This document shows, in pieces, positions 34,246 through 43,465 of a stretch of DNA of 64,000 nucleotides. Under the pieces are notes generated by a model. It was not told the origin of the DNA. It searched no databases and saw only the letters and a list, made by a program, of their open reading frames with translations. Where the stretch lies: the NCBI RefSeq assembly GCF_000024925.1, contig NC_013521.1:2356001-2420000 (forward strand), read 5' to 3'. The position numbers were made by a program, and so were the translations under genes. How positions within the stretch are numbered: position 1 is the stretch's first letter; every line of letters begins with the position of its first letter. This stretch comes from Sanguibacter keddieii DSM 10542 (GTDB taxonomy: Bacteria > Actinomycetota > Actinomycetes > Actinomycetales > Cellulomonadaceae).

Positions 34246-34273
34246 CCGGCTGCGCCCAAGCCGCGCAGGTCAG
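34242..34273. terminator. possible terminator hairpin between convergent genes
   Basis: CTGACC...TGCGC pairs with GCGCA...GGTCAG around a seven-base loop, with a three-base bulge on one side. It lies between two convergent genes. Confidence 0.35.
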
Positions 34274-34293
34274 CAGGCCGAGGGCCCCTGTGC

Positions 34294-34599
34294 CTATGCC
34301 TGGCTGTCTCGCTCCACGCCAGCGTCGCGCCTGCCGTGCCCCAGGCCGGCGACGTACGCGAAGGTGCCGACGAGCACGAGCAGGCCCGCGACGGTCACCG
34401 CCGCGCCCCAGAGGGACACGGTGCTGACCGTCTGGAGCTCGGACGAGAGCATGCCCACGGAGTCTGGCGACGACCACGAGGTCCACCACCCCGCAGACGC
34501 CGACTCCTGGCCCCGCATGACGACGATCCCGCCGCCCGTGACGAAGAGCGCCCCGAGGACGACGAGGGCAGGGAAGAGGTTCGCGCGGACGAGTCGCAT
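34294..34599 (-). CDS. small two-helix membrane protein, unknown function
   Basis: The 101-residue protein has two hydrophobic segments (about residues 8-27 and 63-86) separated by a polar, Trp/Ser-rich loop that would lie outside, and a charged C-terminal tail. I do not recognise a family. It is supported as a gene by a clean leaderless promoter (TAGCCT six bases before the ATG) and by normal codon use. Confidence 0.65.
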   Translation of the reverse strand: MRLVRANLFPALVVLGALFVTGGGIVVMRGQESASAGWWTSWSSPDSVGMLSSELQTVSTVSLWGAAVTVAGLLVLVGTFAYVAGLGHGRRDAGVERDSQA

Positions 34600-34605
34600 C
34601 GTCCG

Positions 34606-34611
34606 AGGCTA
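34606..34611 (-). promoter_or_regulatory. -10 box of leaderless small membrane protein gene
   Basis: On the minus strand TAGCCT ends six bases before the ATG at 34599. Confidence 0.6.
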
Positions 34612-34655
34612 GCGCGCGTCCCTCCAGCAGCCCCAGGGGTGTCGAGGGTGAGACC

Positions 34656-35264
34656 TCAGCGGCCGCCGAGAGCCGCGACGGCCGCCACGGTCTCGGCCGG
34701 GGTGTCGTCCCCGGTGAGCACCAGGTGCGTCGCGACCGCCTCGTCGCGCCCGTCGGTGAGCCACATCGCGAGCCAGTCCTCGTCGCCCACGTGCCAGGTG
34801 GTGCCCTTGTCGGCGACGCAGCGCCGCCGCAGCACCTCGAGCGAGACGGCCGGGTCGGCCGACGGCCGGAGCAGGACCACCTGGTCCGCCGAGGCCAGCG
34901 CACGGACCACGCGTGCGAAGAGCGCGTCGTCGGTGACGTGCGAGTGCCCCACCCCGAGGGACAGGACGGCTCCGGGCGAGGTCTCGACGAGGCGTTCGAC
35001 CGCCTGGGCCAGCGCCACCTCCCACTCGCCGTGCGCCTGGGCGAAGCCGACCTCCGAGGCACGCTCCCCCAGACGCTCGACCGACCAGCCGACCTCCGCG
35101 TAGAAGTCGGCGCTGGCCGCGTCGGCGTCGACGAAGGGGCGCCCGGTCGCCTCGGCGAGCAGCTCGCCGACGGTCGACTTCCCGCTCGCAGGCGGGCCGA
35201 CGAGGACGGTCTGCAGCGTCGACGGGGTCACGGGGGCGCTCGAGACGGTCACGCGCGACAGCAT
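34656..35264 (-). CDS. shikimate kinase-like P-loop kinase
   Basis: The 202-residue protein has a Walker A loop LVGPPASGKSTVGELLAEATG and the DADAASADFYAEVGWSVERLG segment that resembles the shikimate-kinase substrate loop, though the typical DxxIxxxxG is changed. The genuine aroK of the shikimate pathway is usually beside aroB/aroC, which are absent here, so this may be a paralogue acting on another small molecule. The ATG at 35264 is chosen; a TTG 24 bases upstream is possible. It follows the siderophore-interacting gene by 34 bases. Confidence 0.75.
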   Translation of the reverse strand: MLSRVTVSSAPVTPSTLQTVLVGPPASGKSTVGELLAEATGRPFVDADAASADFYAEVGWSVERLGERASEVGFAQAHGEWEVALAQAVERLVETSPGAVLSLGVGHSHVTDDALFARVVRALASADQVVLLRPSADPAVSLEVLRRRCVADKGTTWHVGDEDWLAMWLTDGRDEAVATHLVLTGDDTPAETVAAVAALGGR

Positions 35265-35298
35265 GCCGGAGGTGCTGCAGCCGGACAAGCCGATGCCC

Positions 35299-36132
35299 TC
35301 AGTGCGCCTTGCCGACCTTCCAGTAGCCGCAGAACATGATGTTCTCCTTGGGGAGCCCGGCGGCGACCCAGTGCCTGCGGAGGGCGACCGGCAGGGCTGC
35401 CTCGCCGACGGCCCAGCCGTAGAACGGCTCGTCGGTGACCGGGAACGCCTGGACGGCCGCGAGCGCGGCCCGCCCCGGGACGGCGTGCGGGTCGGTGCGC
35501 ACGACCCAGCGGACCTCGACGCCCGGGGGCGCGGTCATGTCCTGCTGGTCCCCGTCGGCAGGGATCTCGACCACGGCTGTCCCCGTGGCGGTCGCGGGCA
35601 GCGAGGCGAGGATCCCGGCGACGGCAGGGAGGCCCGTCTCGTCGGCGACGAGGAGGACGCGGTCGACGCCGGCGGGCGGGTTGAAGCCGATGCCCTCGTC
35701 GAGGATCGCGACGACGTCGCCCGGGGTGCAGGTCTGGGCCCAGGTGGCGGCGGGACCCGAGGTGCCGTCGGCGACAGAGCCGTGGACCACGAGGTCGACG
35801 TCGATCTCGGGGCCACGCGGTCCGTCGGCACGGTAGGCGCGCACGGTGTAGTTGCGCAGCACCGGTCGGGTGGCCTTCGAGATGGTCAGGAACCTCAGGT
35901 AGGACAGGGTGTCCAGCTTCTGCGGGAGGCGACCGAGCGTGCCGTCGGCGACGGGGATGAAGAGCCGGAACCACTGGTCGAAGCCCATCGGGACGAACTT
36001 CTCCGCGTCGCCTCCGCCGAGCGTCACGCGGACGAAGCTGGGCGAGACCTGCTCGCGTCGCAAGACCTCGAGGGTGAGGAGCTCGGAGACCTCGGGCTTG
36101 AGCCGGGTCGCGCTGAGGTTGGTGCGTGCCAC
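35299..36132 (-). CDS. siderophore-interacting protein (FAD-dependent ferric reductase)
   Basis: This 277-residue cytoplasmic flavoprotein of the ViuB/SIP family reduces ferric siderophores to release iron. Motifs: RNYTVRAYRADG (FAD-binding RxYT), WAQTCTPGDVVAILDEG, LLVADETGLPAVAGIL (NAD-type binding) and the ending YGWAVGEAALPVALRRHWV with NIMFCGYWKVGK. A DtxR/IdeR iron box lies 26 bases upstream of the GTG start, so it is switched on in low iron. No siderophore biosynthesis genes are in the window. Confidence 0.93.
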   Translation of the reverse strand: MARTNLSATRLKPEVSELLTLEVLRREQVSPSFVRVTLGGGDAEKFVPMGFDQWFRLFIPVADGTLGRLPQKLDTLSYLRFLTISKATRPVLRNYTVRAYRADGPRGPEIDVDLVVHGSVADGTSGPAATWAQTCTPGDVVAILDEGIGFNPPAGVDRVLLVADETGLPAVAGILASLPATATGTAVVEIPADGDQQDMTAPPGVEVRWVVRTDPHAVPGRAALAAVQAFPVTDEPFYGWAVGEAALPVALRRHWVAAGLPKENIMFCGYWKVGKAH

Positions 36133-36155
36133 GTGCAGCTCCGTCGTCCGTCGAG

Positions 36156-36174
36156 ATAGGTGAGCCTCACCTTA
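36156..36174 (-). promoter_or_regulatory. DtxR/IdeR iron box of the siderophore-interacting gene
   Basis: The perfect dyad AGGTGAGCCTCACCT (36158-36172) with A/T ends fits the 19-base DtxR/IdeR consensus (TTAGGTTAGSCTAACCTAA) and is placed directly before the ferric reductase gene. Confidence 0.85.
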
Positions 36175-36263
36175 CCTTGGGATCGAACGGCGGTCCGGGT
36201 GATCTCCGCAGGTCGTCGGACCTAGGATCGAGGACCACCTGTCGCCCGACCGAAGGACCCCGC

Positions 36264-36686
36264 GTGCAGATCGTCGACCTCCCCGCCGGACACCCCGCAT
36301 GGGCGCAGGCCGCCCTGGTGCTCCAGGAGCTGCGCACCACCCGGACCGTCGACGAGCTCCTCCAGGTCGTCGCCGACGGCGCTGCCCAGGGACTGCGGTT
36401 CACCGGGGCCTTCGACGGCGACACCTGCCTCGGCGTCGCCGGGTGGCGCGTCCTGGTCAACGCCTCCGCCCTCAAGAAGCTCTACGTCGACGACCTCGTG
36501 ACGGCCGACGCGGCACGGTCGCGCGGGGTCGGCCAGCTGCTGCTCGCGCACCTGCGCGAGCACGCCGTCTCCGTCGGCTGCACCGTGCTCGACCTCGACT
36601 CGGGCGTCCAGCGCCACGGCGCGCACCGCTTCTACCTCCGCGAGCGCATGAGCATCGTCAGCCACCACTTCGCGCTCGACCTCTGA
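36264..36686 (+). CDS. GNAT family N-acetyltransferase
   Basis: The 140-residue protein has the GNAT core: LKKLYVDDLVTADAARSRGV followed by GQLLLAHLREHA (acetyl-CoA-binding R/Q-x-x-G-x-G/A loop in the form RSRGVGQLL) and the closing HRFYLRERMSIVSHHF. The GTG at 36264 is preceded by GAAGGA. Target is unknown; the compact size suits small-molecule or protein N-acetylation. Confidence 0.88.
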   Translation: MQIVDLPAGHPAWAQAALVLQELRTTRTVDELLQVVADGAAQGLRFTGAFDGDTCLGVAGWRVLVNASALKKLYVDDLVTADAARSRGVGQLLLAHLREHAVSVGCTVLDLDSGVQRHGAHRFYLRERMSIVSHHFALDL

Positions 36687-36701
36687 GCTGCGGCGGGATC
36701 C

Positions 36702-38459
36702 TCAGAGGTAGACGTCCGCGCCGGGTCCCAGCGGCAGCCCGAGCAGGTACCAGCCGATCAGCAGCGCGGTCCACACGACGAGCAGCGCGACGGTGTACGG
36801 GAGCATGAGCGAGATGATCGACCCCACACCCACCTTCCGGCGGTACTTCTCGGCGAAGATGACGATGAGCGCGAAGTACGGCATGAGCGGCGTCGCGACG
36901 TTGATCGGGGAGTCCCCGACCCTGTACGCGGCAACCGCGAGGTTCGGGGAGATGCCGAGCTGGATGAACAGCGGCACGAAGATCGGGGCGAAGATCGCCC
37001 ACTTGGGGACCACCCCGCCGATGAAGATGTCGATCACCGCGGTCATGGCGACGAGCCCGATGATGAGCGGCACGGTGCCGAGGTTCGCCTGCTCGAGCGC
37101 GTCGGCCATGCCCACCGCGGCGACGGTGCCGAGGTTGGAGTAGTTGAAGTACGCGATGAACTGGCTGATGACGAGCAGGAGGAAGATCAGCCCGGAGAGC
37201 CCGGCGACGGTCTTGACCATGGGGTCGATGACGTCGGTGGTCGTGCGGATGGTCCCGGCACCGCGGCCGTAGCAGAGCCCCATGATGAAGAAGTAGACGA
37301 AGATCAGCACGATGATGCTGCCCATGAGCGGCGAGCCCTCGACGAGGCTCCCGGTCTCGGGGTTGCGCAGCGGCCCCCAGGACGGCAGCGCGAGGAGCAG
37401 GACGGCGGCCGTCACCCCGGCGAGGCCGTACCCAGACCACCGCAGCCCGCGACGCTCTGCTGCGGTGAGATCTCCCGCGGCCTGCGGTGCGGTGCCTGCC
37501 GCCGCGATCGTCGTCGTGCCTTCTCCCCCGGGCTCTGCCACCGAGACACCCCGGTCGTCCGGTCCGGGCGTGGCAGCGGTGCCGAGCGGCGCGGGCGCCT
37601 CGTCCTCCCGGTAGGTCCCCAGGCGCGGCTCGACGAACTTCTCCGTCACGAGCGTCGCGACGAGGGTGACGACGACGGTCGAGACGATCGCGAAGTACAG
37701 GTTGCCGGTGATCGAGACGTGCTGGGCGGGGTCGGCGATCGCCTCGTTGGTGATCTCGGTGAGCATCCCGTCGATGGGCGTGATGAGCAGGTTGACGCCG
37801 AACCCGCCACCGACACCGGCGAAGGCCGCGGCGAGCCCGGCCAGCGGGTGCCGCCCGAGCGAGTGGAAGACCGCTGCGGCGAGCGGGATGAGCACGAGGT
37901 AGCCGGCGTCCGTCGCGATCGAGGACAGCACCCCGAGGAACACGACGATGAGCGTGATGAAGCGCGACGGCGTGATCTTCACGAGGCGCTTGATGAAGGC
38001 GCCGATCAGCCCGGCCTCCTCGGCGAGACCCACACCGATCATGGCGACGAGGATGACGCCGACCACGCCGAAGCCGTTGAAGTTGTCGACGGCCGAGGTG
38101 AACAGGAACCGGATGCCGTCGGCGCTCAGCAGCGACTCGACGCCCACGGTCACCTGCTCGACCTGCGGGTCCTCGCTCTGCAGCGCCTCGTCCCCGACGA
38201 GCTCTTCGCCGCTCGGCGTCACCTGCTCGCTGACGTACGCCTGGTCGAAGGTCACCGAGGTGCCGGCGAGGTAGAACACGTGCGACAGCACGATCACCAG
38301 GAGGATGAGCCCGACGAAGATCACGGCCGGGTGCGGCACCTTGTTGCCGGCCCGCTCGATCGCGTCGAGGGACCGTTGCAGGACCGTCGTCTTCGCGACG
38401 GCGGTCTCGGTGCCCCCGGCACCCCTGGAGCCCTCGGGGCTCTTCGGCTTCTTGCCCAT
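36702..38459 (-). CDS. AbgT family transporter
   Basis: A 585-residue integral membrane protein of the AbgT family (p-aminobenzoyl-glutamate importers or sulfonamide exporters). Family segments include NKVPHPAVIFVGLILLVIVLSH, GVGLAEEAGLIGAFIKRLVK, STATDAGYLVLIPL in the form SSIATDAGYLVLIPLAAAVF, and GGGFGVNLLITPIDGML. Between about residues 275 and 340 there is a Pro/Ala/Gly-rich loop of some 60 residues, longer than usual. The ATG at 38459 starts a Lys-rich lead. Substrate may be a folate breakdown product or a drug; context does not decide. Confidence 0.9.
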   Translation of the reverse strand: MGKKPKSPEGSRGAGGTETAVAKTTVLQRSLDAIERAGNKVPHPAVIFVGLILLVIVLSHVFYLAGTSVTFDQAYVSEQVTPSGEELVGDEALQSEDPQVEQVTVGVESLLSADGIRFLFTSAVDNFNGFGVVGVILVAMIGVGLAEEAGLIGAFIKRLVKITPSRFITLIVVFLGVLSSIATDAGYLVLIPLAAAVFHSLGRHPLAGLAAAFAGVGGGFGVNLLITPIDGMLTEITNEAIADPAQHVSITGNLYFAIVSTVVVTLVATLVTEKFVEPRLGTYREDEAPAPLGTAATPGPDDRGVSVAEPGGEGTTTIAAAGTAPQAAGDLTAAERRGLRWSGYGLAGVTAAVLLLALPSWGPLRNPETGSLVEGSPLMGSIIVLIFVYFFIMGLCYGRGAGTIRTTTDVIDPMVKTVAGLSGLIFLLLVISQFIAYFNYSNLGTVAAVGMADALEQANLGTVPLIIGLVAMTAVIDIFIGGVVPKWAIFAPIFVPLFIQLGISPNLAVAAYRVGDSPINVATPLMPYFALIVIFAEKYRRKVGVGSIISLMLPYTVALLVVWTALLIGWYLLGLPLGPGADVYL

Positions 38460-38739
38460 CTGACGCCTACCTCCTGCCGCAGCGCGGCGTGGTGCACGAC
38501 CGGGACCGACAGACCCGAGGACGCCGGCGTCCGCAGGTCTGCGCCCCGGCGGACCGGGACGCAGAGGTGACTCACCTCGCAAACTAGACCTGCGCGAGCC
38601 CCGGTGGGAAGACCCCGGTCGGTGCGCGCGTCGGACGGAGGGCGCACGCAGCCGAGCGGGCGACGGACTCGGTAGGATCGACCCCGCCCCCAGGCCGGAC
38701 TTCTCCGAGCTGCGCGCCCCACCCGAGAGGTCACACCTG

Positions 38740-40329
38740 ATGAGCCTGATCCGGCTGCACGACGTCCACGTGCGCTACGACTCCACCCAGATCCTCCGCG
38801 AGGCGTTCTTCCGCCTCGAGGCTGGAGACCGTGTGGGCCTCATCGGCAAGAACGGGTCCGGCAAGTCGACGCTCCTCAAGCTGGTGCTCGGTCAGGTCGA
38901 GCCGGACAGCGGAACGGTCACCCTCGACCAGGGGCTCAAGATTGGGTACTTCTCGCAGTTCTCCGAGCTCGACGGCACCGCGACCATCACCGAGGTGCTC
39001 GACGCGCTCTTCGTCGAGATCAAAGAGGTCGAGGCCGAGCTCGCGTCGATCGACGCCGCCATCGCCGCCGACCCGACCGACGGGCCCGCGCTCGACGCCC
39101 TCGTGCAGCGCCAGGCAGACCTCTTCGAGAAGATGGACCACCTCGACGGCTGGGACTACTCCCGCCACATCGACACCGCGCTCACCACCCTCGGCTTCGA
39201 CGAGGCGCACCGCACCTGCTCGATCGACGAGCTCTCCGGTGGTTGGCGCAACCGCGCGGCCCTCGCCAAGATCGTCCTCGAGCGCCCCGACGTGCTGCTG
39301 CTCGACGAACCCACCAACTATCTCGACGTCGCCGGTGTCGAGTGGCTCGAGGCGTGGTTCCGAGACTTCCGCGGCGCGGCGATCGTCGTCTCGCACGACC
39401 GCAAGTTCCTCGACGCGGTCATCACCCGCACCATCGAGGTCGAGAACTTCCACCTGCACGAGTACTCGGGGAACTTCGAGGAGTACGTGGTGCAGAAGCA
39501 GTTCCGCCTCAAGACGCTCGAGGCGCAGTTCGTCCACGAGTCCGAGCTCCTCGCCTTCGAGTCCGAGGGCATCGCCGACCGGCGCGAGGCGGCGAAGGCC
39601 GCGAGCAAGGGCCTGGGCAACCAGCTCGCCAAGATCAAGAAGTCGCGCGCCCCGCGCCCGGTCGACCAGATCATCACCGAGATCTACGGCGGCCTGCACG
39701 TCAAGGACGTCATGTGCCGCGTCGAGGGCCTGAGCAAGGCCTACGGCGACAAGCGCTTGTTCGACGAACTCACCTTCGAGATCCGCCGCGGGAACCGGAT
39801 CGTCGTGCTGGGTGCCAACGGCTCCGGCAAGTCGACGCTCCTGCGGGTGCTGACGGGCGAGGAGGACGCCGACTCCGGGCAGGCCGCGTGGACCAAGGGC
39901 ACCTCGGTGATCTCGTACAACCAGGTCCTCGACGAGCTCGACGACGCCGACACCGTGAGCCACGCGGTCAACGCGATGCCGGACAGCCTCGCGCTCACCG
40001 CGACCCGCAAGTCGGTCAACAGGTTCCTCGCGATGTTCCAGTTCTCCGACGCGGACCTCAAGCAGAAGATCGGCAACCTGTCCGGTGGTCAGCGCTCACG
40101 TGTCGCCATGGCGCAGTGCCTGCTGTCGGGTGCGTCCGTGCTGGTGCTCGACGAGCCCACCAACCACCTCGACCTCTCGAGCACGCAGGTGATGGAGCGC
40201 GCCCTCGTGCACTTCCCCGGCGCGGTCGTGGTGGTCAGCCACGACAGGTTCTTCACCGACAAGATCGCCACCCGCCGGATCGTCTTCGGCGCCGCCGGCT
40301 CCGGCGAGGTCGAGGTCACGACCGCCTGA
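38740..40329 (+). CDS. ABC-F family ATPase (ribosome-associated type)
   Basis: The 529-residue protein has two ABC domains and no membrane segments, as in translational ABC-F proteins. Walker A loops are GLIGKNGSGKST and VVLGANGSGKST; signature and Walker B parts are DELSGGWRNRAALAKIVLER with LLLDEPTNYLDV and NLSGGQRSRVAMAQCLLSG with LVLDEPTNHLDL. The linker between them is charged (about residues 240-310). It may modulate the ribosome or protect it from antibiotics. A TAGGAT box at 38673-38678 and GAGAGGT before the ATG give a leader of about 55 bases. The 280-base gap before it holds no gene that I can see. Confidence 0.93.
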   Translation: MSLIRLHDVHVRYDSTQILREAFFRLEAGDRVGLIGKNGSGKSTLLKLVLGQVEPDSGTVTLDQGLKIGYFSQFSELDGTATITEVLDALFVEIKEVEAELASIDAAIAADPTDGPALDALVQRQADLFEKMDHLDGWDYSRHIDTALTTLGFDEAHRTCSIDELSGGWRNRAALAKIVLERPDVLLLDEPTNYLDVAGVEWLEAWFRDFRGAAIVVSHDRKFLDAVITRTIEVENFHLHEYSGNFEEYVVQKQFRLKTLEAQFVHESELLAFESEGIADRREAAKAASKGLGNQLAKIKKSRAPRPVDQIITEIYGGLHVKDVMCRVEGLSKAYGDKRLFDELTFEIRRGNRIVVLGANGSGKSTLLRVLTGEEDADSGQAAWTKGTSVISYNQVLDELDDADTVSHAVNAMPDSLALTATRKSVNRFLAMFQFSDADLKQKIGNLSGGQRSRVAMAQCLLSGASVLVLDEPTNHLDLSSTQVMERALVHFPGAVVVVSHDRFFTDKIATRRIVFGAAGSGEVEVTTA

Positions 40330-40378
40330 GGGCTGCCGTCCCGGGGGCACCTGGGACCTAGGGCCCGCTGCGAAGAGA

Positions 40379-40394
40379 ACACAAGATCTAGTCT
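40379..40394. promoter_or_regulatory. NrdR box 1 upstream of nrdD
   Basis: ACACAAGATCTAGTCT matches the NrdR consensus (ACACWATATATWGTGT-like) in most positions and lies exactly 31 bases from a second box. Confidence 0.8.
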
Positions 40395-40409
40395 CTTCAC
40401 AACGCACCA

Positions 40410-40425
40410 ACCCCGTATGTAGTGG
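40410..40425. promoter_or_regulatory. NrdR box 2 upstream of nrdD
   Basis: ACCCCGTATGTAGTGG keeps the conserved right half TATGTAGTGG. The 31-base period to box 1 (three helical turns) is the known spacing for cooperative NrdR binding. Confidence 0.75.
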
Positions 40426-40504
40426 CCTTCAGATCGGTGATCTGGTTCGGCTCGCGGTGGTGGGCGTCGGACCAGCAGCCGTGACCCGAGGGAGCAGACC
40501 CGCA

Positions 40505-42769
40505 GTGACAGTCGTCGAGGGAGACCAGACCGCAGCAGCAACGGACAGGGACGAGGCAGCCGCGCCGGTCGGCGCGGCCGCCCGCCTCGCACCAGCGGTG
40601 CTCAAGCGGGACGGCCGGGTCGCCGAGTACGACCCGGCCCGCGTGGAGCGCGCGCTCACCTCGGCCTTCGCCGACGTCCACGTCGGACCCGCGCAGCTCG
40701 TCCGCCCGGCGGTGCTCGGCCTCACCGAGCAGGTCGGGGCCGAGATCGCCCGACGGTTCACGGACACGGTGCAGATCTACGAGATCCAGAACGTCGTCGA
40801 GCACGTGCTGCTCGAGAGCCGGCACTACGAGGTCGCCGAGGCGTACATCGCCTACCGCGTGCGCCGCGACGTGGCCCGCAACCGCACGACGGACGTCAAC
40901 CACTCGATCGGCGAGCTGCTGAGCAAGGCGAGCAGCGTCGTCAACGAGAACGCCAACAAGGACAGCGACGTCTTCAACACCCAGCGCGACCTCACCGCGG
41001 GCGCGGTCGGCAAGGCCGTGGGCCTGACGATGCTCCCGGCGCACGTCGCCAACGCCCACCAGAAGGGCGAGATCCACTACCACGACCTCGACTACCACCC
41101 GTACTCGCCGATGACCAACTGCTGCCTCATCGACTTCCGGTCGATGCTCGGCGAGGGGTTCCGCATCGGCAACGCGGAGGTCGAGCCCCCGCGCTCCATC
41201 CAGACGGCCACGGCGCAGATCACGCAGATCATCGCCAACGTCTCCTCCAGCCAGTACGGCGGCTGCACCGTGAACCGCATCGACGAGCTGCTCGCGCCCT
41301 ACGCCGAGCGCAACTTCGCCAAGCACCTCGCCGACGCGATGGAGTGGGTCAGCGAGCCGGGGCGTCGCCGCGAGTACGCCGAGGCGAAGACCCGCAAGGA
41401 CATCCACGACGCGATGCAGTCCCTCGAGTACGAGATCAACACGCTGTTCACGTCCAACGGGCAGACGCCGTTCACGTCGCTCGGCTTCGGCCTCGGCACG
41501 GGCTGGTTCGAGCGCGAGATCCAGCAGGCCATCCTCCGCATCCGCATCGAGGGGCTCGGCGGGGAGCACCGCACGGCGATCTTCCCCAAGCTGATCTTCA
41601 CGCTGCGCCGCGGGGTGAACCTCGAGGCAGGCGACCCCAACTACGACATCAAGCAGACCGCTCTCGAGTGCTCCACCAAGCGCATGTACCCCGACGTGCT
41701 CAGCTACGACAAGATCGTCGAGCTCACCGGGAGCTTCAAGGCACCCATGGGGTGCCGGTCGTTCCTCCAGGGCTGGGAGGACGAGCACGGCGAGGACGTG
41801 GTCGAGGGGCGCATGAACCTCGGGGTCGTCACCCTCAACCTGCCCCGCATCGCCCTCGAGTCGCACGGGAGCACGGAGACCTTCTGGGCGCTGCTCGACG
41901 AGCGGCTCGACACCGTCCGCGACGCCCTGCTGTTCCGGGTCGACCGGTGCCGCGAGGCGACGCCCGGCAACGCCCCGATCCTCTACCGGTACGGCGCCTT
42001 CGGGCAGCGGCTCGACCCCGACGAGGCGGTCGACACCCTGTTCCGGGACGGCCGCGCGACGGTGTCCCTCGGGTACATCGGGCTCTACGAGACCGCTGCA
42101 GCGTTCTTCGGCGGGGCGTGGGAAGGCGACGCCGCAGCCAAGGACTTCACGCTCGACATCCTCGGGACGCTCGCCGCCCGCGCGCAGCAGTGGACCAACG
42201 AGCACTCCTACAAGTTCTCGGTGTACTCCACGCCGTCGGAGAGCCTCACCGACAGGTTCTGCCGCCTCGACAAGGCCAAGTTCGGGTCCGTCGAGGACAT
42301 CACCGACAAGGACTACTACACCAACAGCTTCCACTACGACGTCCGGAAGAACCCCACACCCTTCGAGAAGCTGGACTTCGAGAAGGACTACCCGCAGCTC
42401 ACCGCGGGCGGCTTCATCCACTACTGCGAGTACCCGATCCTCCAGCACAACCCGCGAGCGCTCGAGGCGGTGTGGGACTACGCCTACGACCGGGTCGGGT
42501 ACCTGGGGACCAACACGCCGATCGACCGCTGCTACGCCTGCGGGTTCTCCGGCGACTTCACGCCGACGGCGCGCGGCTTCGCGTGCCCGGGGTGCGACAA
42601 CTCCGACCCTCGCACCTGCGACGTGGTCAAGCGGACCTGCGGGTACCTCGGCAACCCGCAGGCGCGGCCGATGGTGCACGGGCGGCACGTCGAGATCTCC
42701 TCGCGCGTCAAGCACATGCCCGCGGGCGACGAGGGCGCGCTCCGACCCCGGCCGACGACCGAGGCCTGA
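40505..42769 (+). CDS. nrdD: anaerobic ribonucleoside-triphosphate reductase (class III)
   Basis: NrdD reduces NTPs to dNTPs without oxygen by a glycyl radical. The 754-residue protein starts with an ATP-cone (VLKRDGRVAEYDPARVERAL), has the barrel segments MLPAHVANAHQKGEIHYHDLDY and MTNCCLIDF, a zinc site near the end (CYACGFSGDF...CPGC pairs) and the radical motif RTCGYLGNP. The GTG at 40505 is chosen because GGAGCAG precedes it. Twin NrdR boxes upstream indicate repression when dNTP/ATP is ample. nrdG follows directly, so the host can grow anaerobically. Confidence 0.97.
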   Translation: MTVVEGDQTAAATDRDEAAAPVGAAARLAPAVLKRDGRVAEYDPARVERALTSAFADVHVGPAQLVRPAVLGLTEQVGAEIARRFTDTVQIYEIQNVVEHVLLESRHYEVAEAYIAYRVRRDVARNRTTDVNHSIGELLSKASSVVNENANKDSDVFNTQRDLTAGAVGKAVGLTMLPAHVANAHQKGEIHYHDLDYHPYSPMTNCCLIDFRSMLGEGFRIGNAEVEPPRSIQTATAQITQIIANVSSSQYGGCTVNRIDELLAPYAERNFAKHLADAMEWVSEPGRRREYAEAKTRKDIHDAMQSLEYEINTLFTSNGQTPFTSLGFGLGTGWFEREIQQAILRIRIEGLGGEHRTAIFPKLIFTLRRGVNLEAGDPNYDIKQTALECSTKRMYPDVLSYDKIVELTGSFKAPMGCRSFLQGWEDEHGEDVVEGRMNLGVVTLNLPRIALESHGSTETFWALLDERLDTVRDALLFRVDRCREATPGNAPILYRYGAFGQRLDPDEAVDTLFRDGRATVSLGYIGLYETAAAFFGGAWEGDAAAKDFTLDILGTLAARAQQWTNEHSYKFSVYSTPSESLTDRFCRLDKAKFGSVEDITDKDYYTNSFHYDVRKNPTPFEKLDFEKDYPQLTAGGFIHYCEYPILQHNPRALEAVWDYAYDRVGYLGTNTPIDRCYACGFSGDFTPTARGFACPGCDNSDPRTCDVVKRTCGYLGNPQARPMVHGRHVEISSRVKHMPAGDEGALRPRPTTEA

Positions 42770-42772
42770 GCC

Positions 42773-43354
42773 GTGCGCGAGCCACAGCCGGACTGGCTCT
42801 CCGCGAGGCTCAGCCAGGACCACGTCGCCGACTACAAGCCCTTCGTGTTCGTCGACGGCGAGGGCGTGCGCTGCAGCCTCTACGTCAGCGGGTGCCTCTT
42901 CGCGTGCAAGGGGTGCTTCAACGAGGCCGCGTGGAGCTTCCGGTACGGGCAGCCGTACTCCGCCGGGCTCGAGGACCAGATCCTCGCGGACCTCGGCCAC
43001 GAGTCCGTGCAGGGCCTGAGCCTGCTCGGCGGGGAGCCGTTCCTCAACACCTCCGTGTGCCTGCGGGTCACCCGCAGGCTGCGCGCCGAGCACGGGCGCC
43101 GCAAGGACGTCTGGGCGTGGTCCGGCTACACCTTCGAGCAGCTGCTCACCGCGAGCGCCGACAAGGTCGCGCTGCTGCACGAGCTCGACGTGCTCGTCGA
43201 CGGACCGTTTACCCTCGCCGAGCGCGACCTCACGCTGCCGTTTCGCGGCAGCCGCAACCAGCGGGTCCTCGACGTGCCGGCGTCGTTGCGCGCGGGGCGG
43301 GCGGTGGCATGGCGGCCGCGGTCACGACCCGGCGTCGAGCAGCCGGCAGGATGA
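42773..43354 (+). CDS. nrdG: anaerobic ribonucleotide reductase activating radical-SAM enzyme
   Basis: NrdG uses S-adenosylmethionine and a 4Fe-4S cluster to place the glycyl radical on NrdD. The 193-residue protein has the cluster motif C41-x3-C45-x2-C48 (CLFACKGC), and GLSLLGGEPFLN as the SAM-binding segment. The C-terminal RNQRVLDVPASL is typical. It starts four bases after the nrdD stop. The last 20 residues are Arg/Pro-rich and variable. Confidence 0.96.
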   Translation: MREPQPDWLSARLSQDHVADYKPFVFVDGEGVRCSLYVSGCLFACKGCFNEAAWSFRYGQPYSAGLEDQILADLGHESVQGLSLLGGEPFLNTSVCLRVTRRLRAEHGRRKDVWAWSGYTFEQLLTASADKVALLHELDVLVDGPFTLAERDLTLPFRGSRNQRVLDVPASLRAGRAVAWRPRSRPGVEQPAG

Positions 43355-43453
43355 CGGGCAGCGGGCAGTCCCGGCTGTGCGCAGTCGAAGGTGACCTGGA
43401 CCTGCTTGACCGACGTCATCGCCTCAGCCTAGCGACGCCCTCCCGGCGGCTCC

Positions 43454-43459
43454 TATGCT
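43454..43459 (+). promoter_or_regulatory. -10 box of leaderless GNAT gene
   Basis: TATGCT ends six bases before the ATG at 43466; no ribosome site is present. Confidence 0.6.
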
Positions 43460-43465
43460 CGGGGT

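Noticed and set aside
40397-43180. 927-codon frame on the minus strand opposite nrdD-nrdG
   Set aside because: Shadow frame of the nrdD and nrdG coding sequence; its product is dominated by Glu/Val/Asp/Arg repeats with no fold signal.
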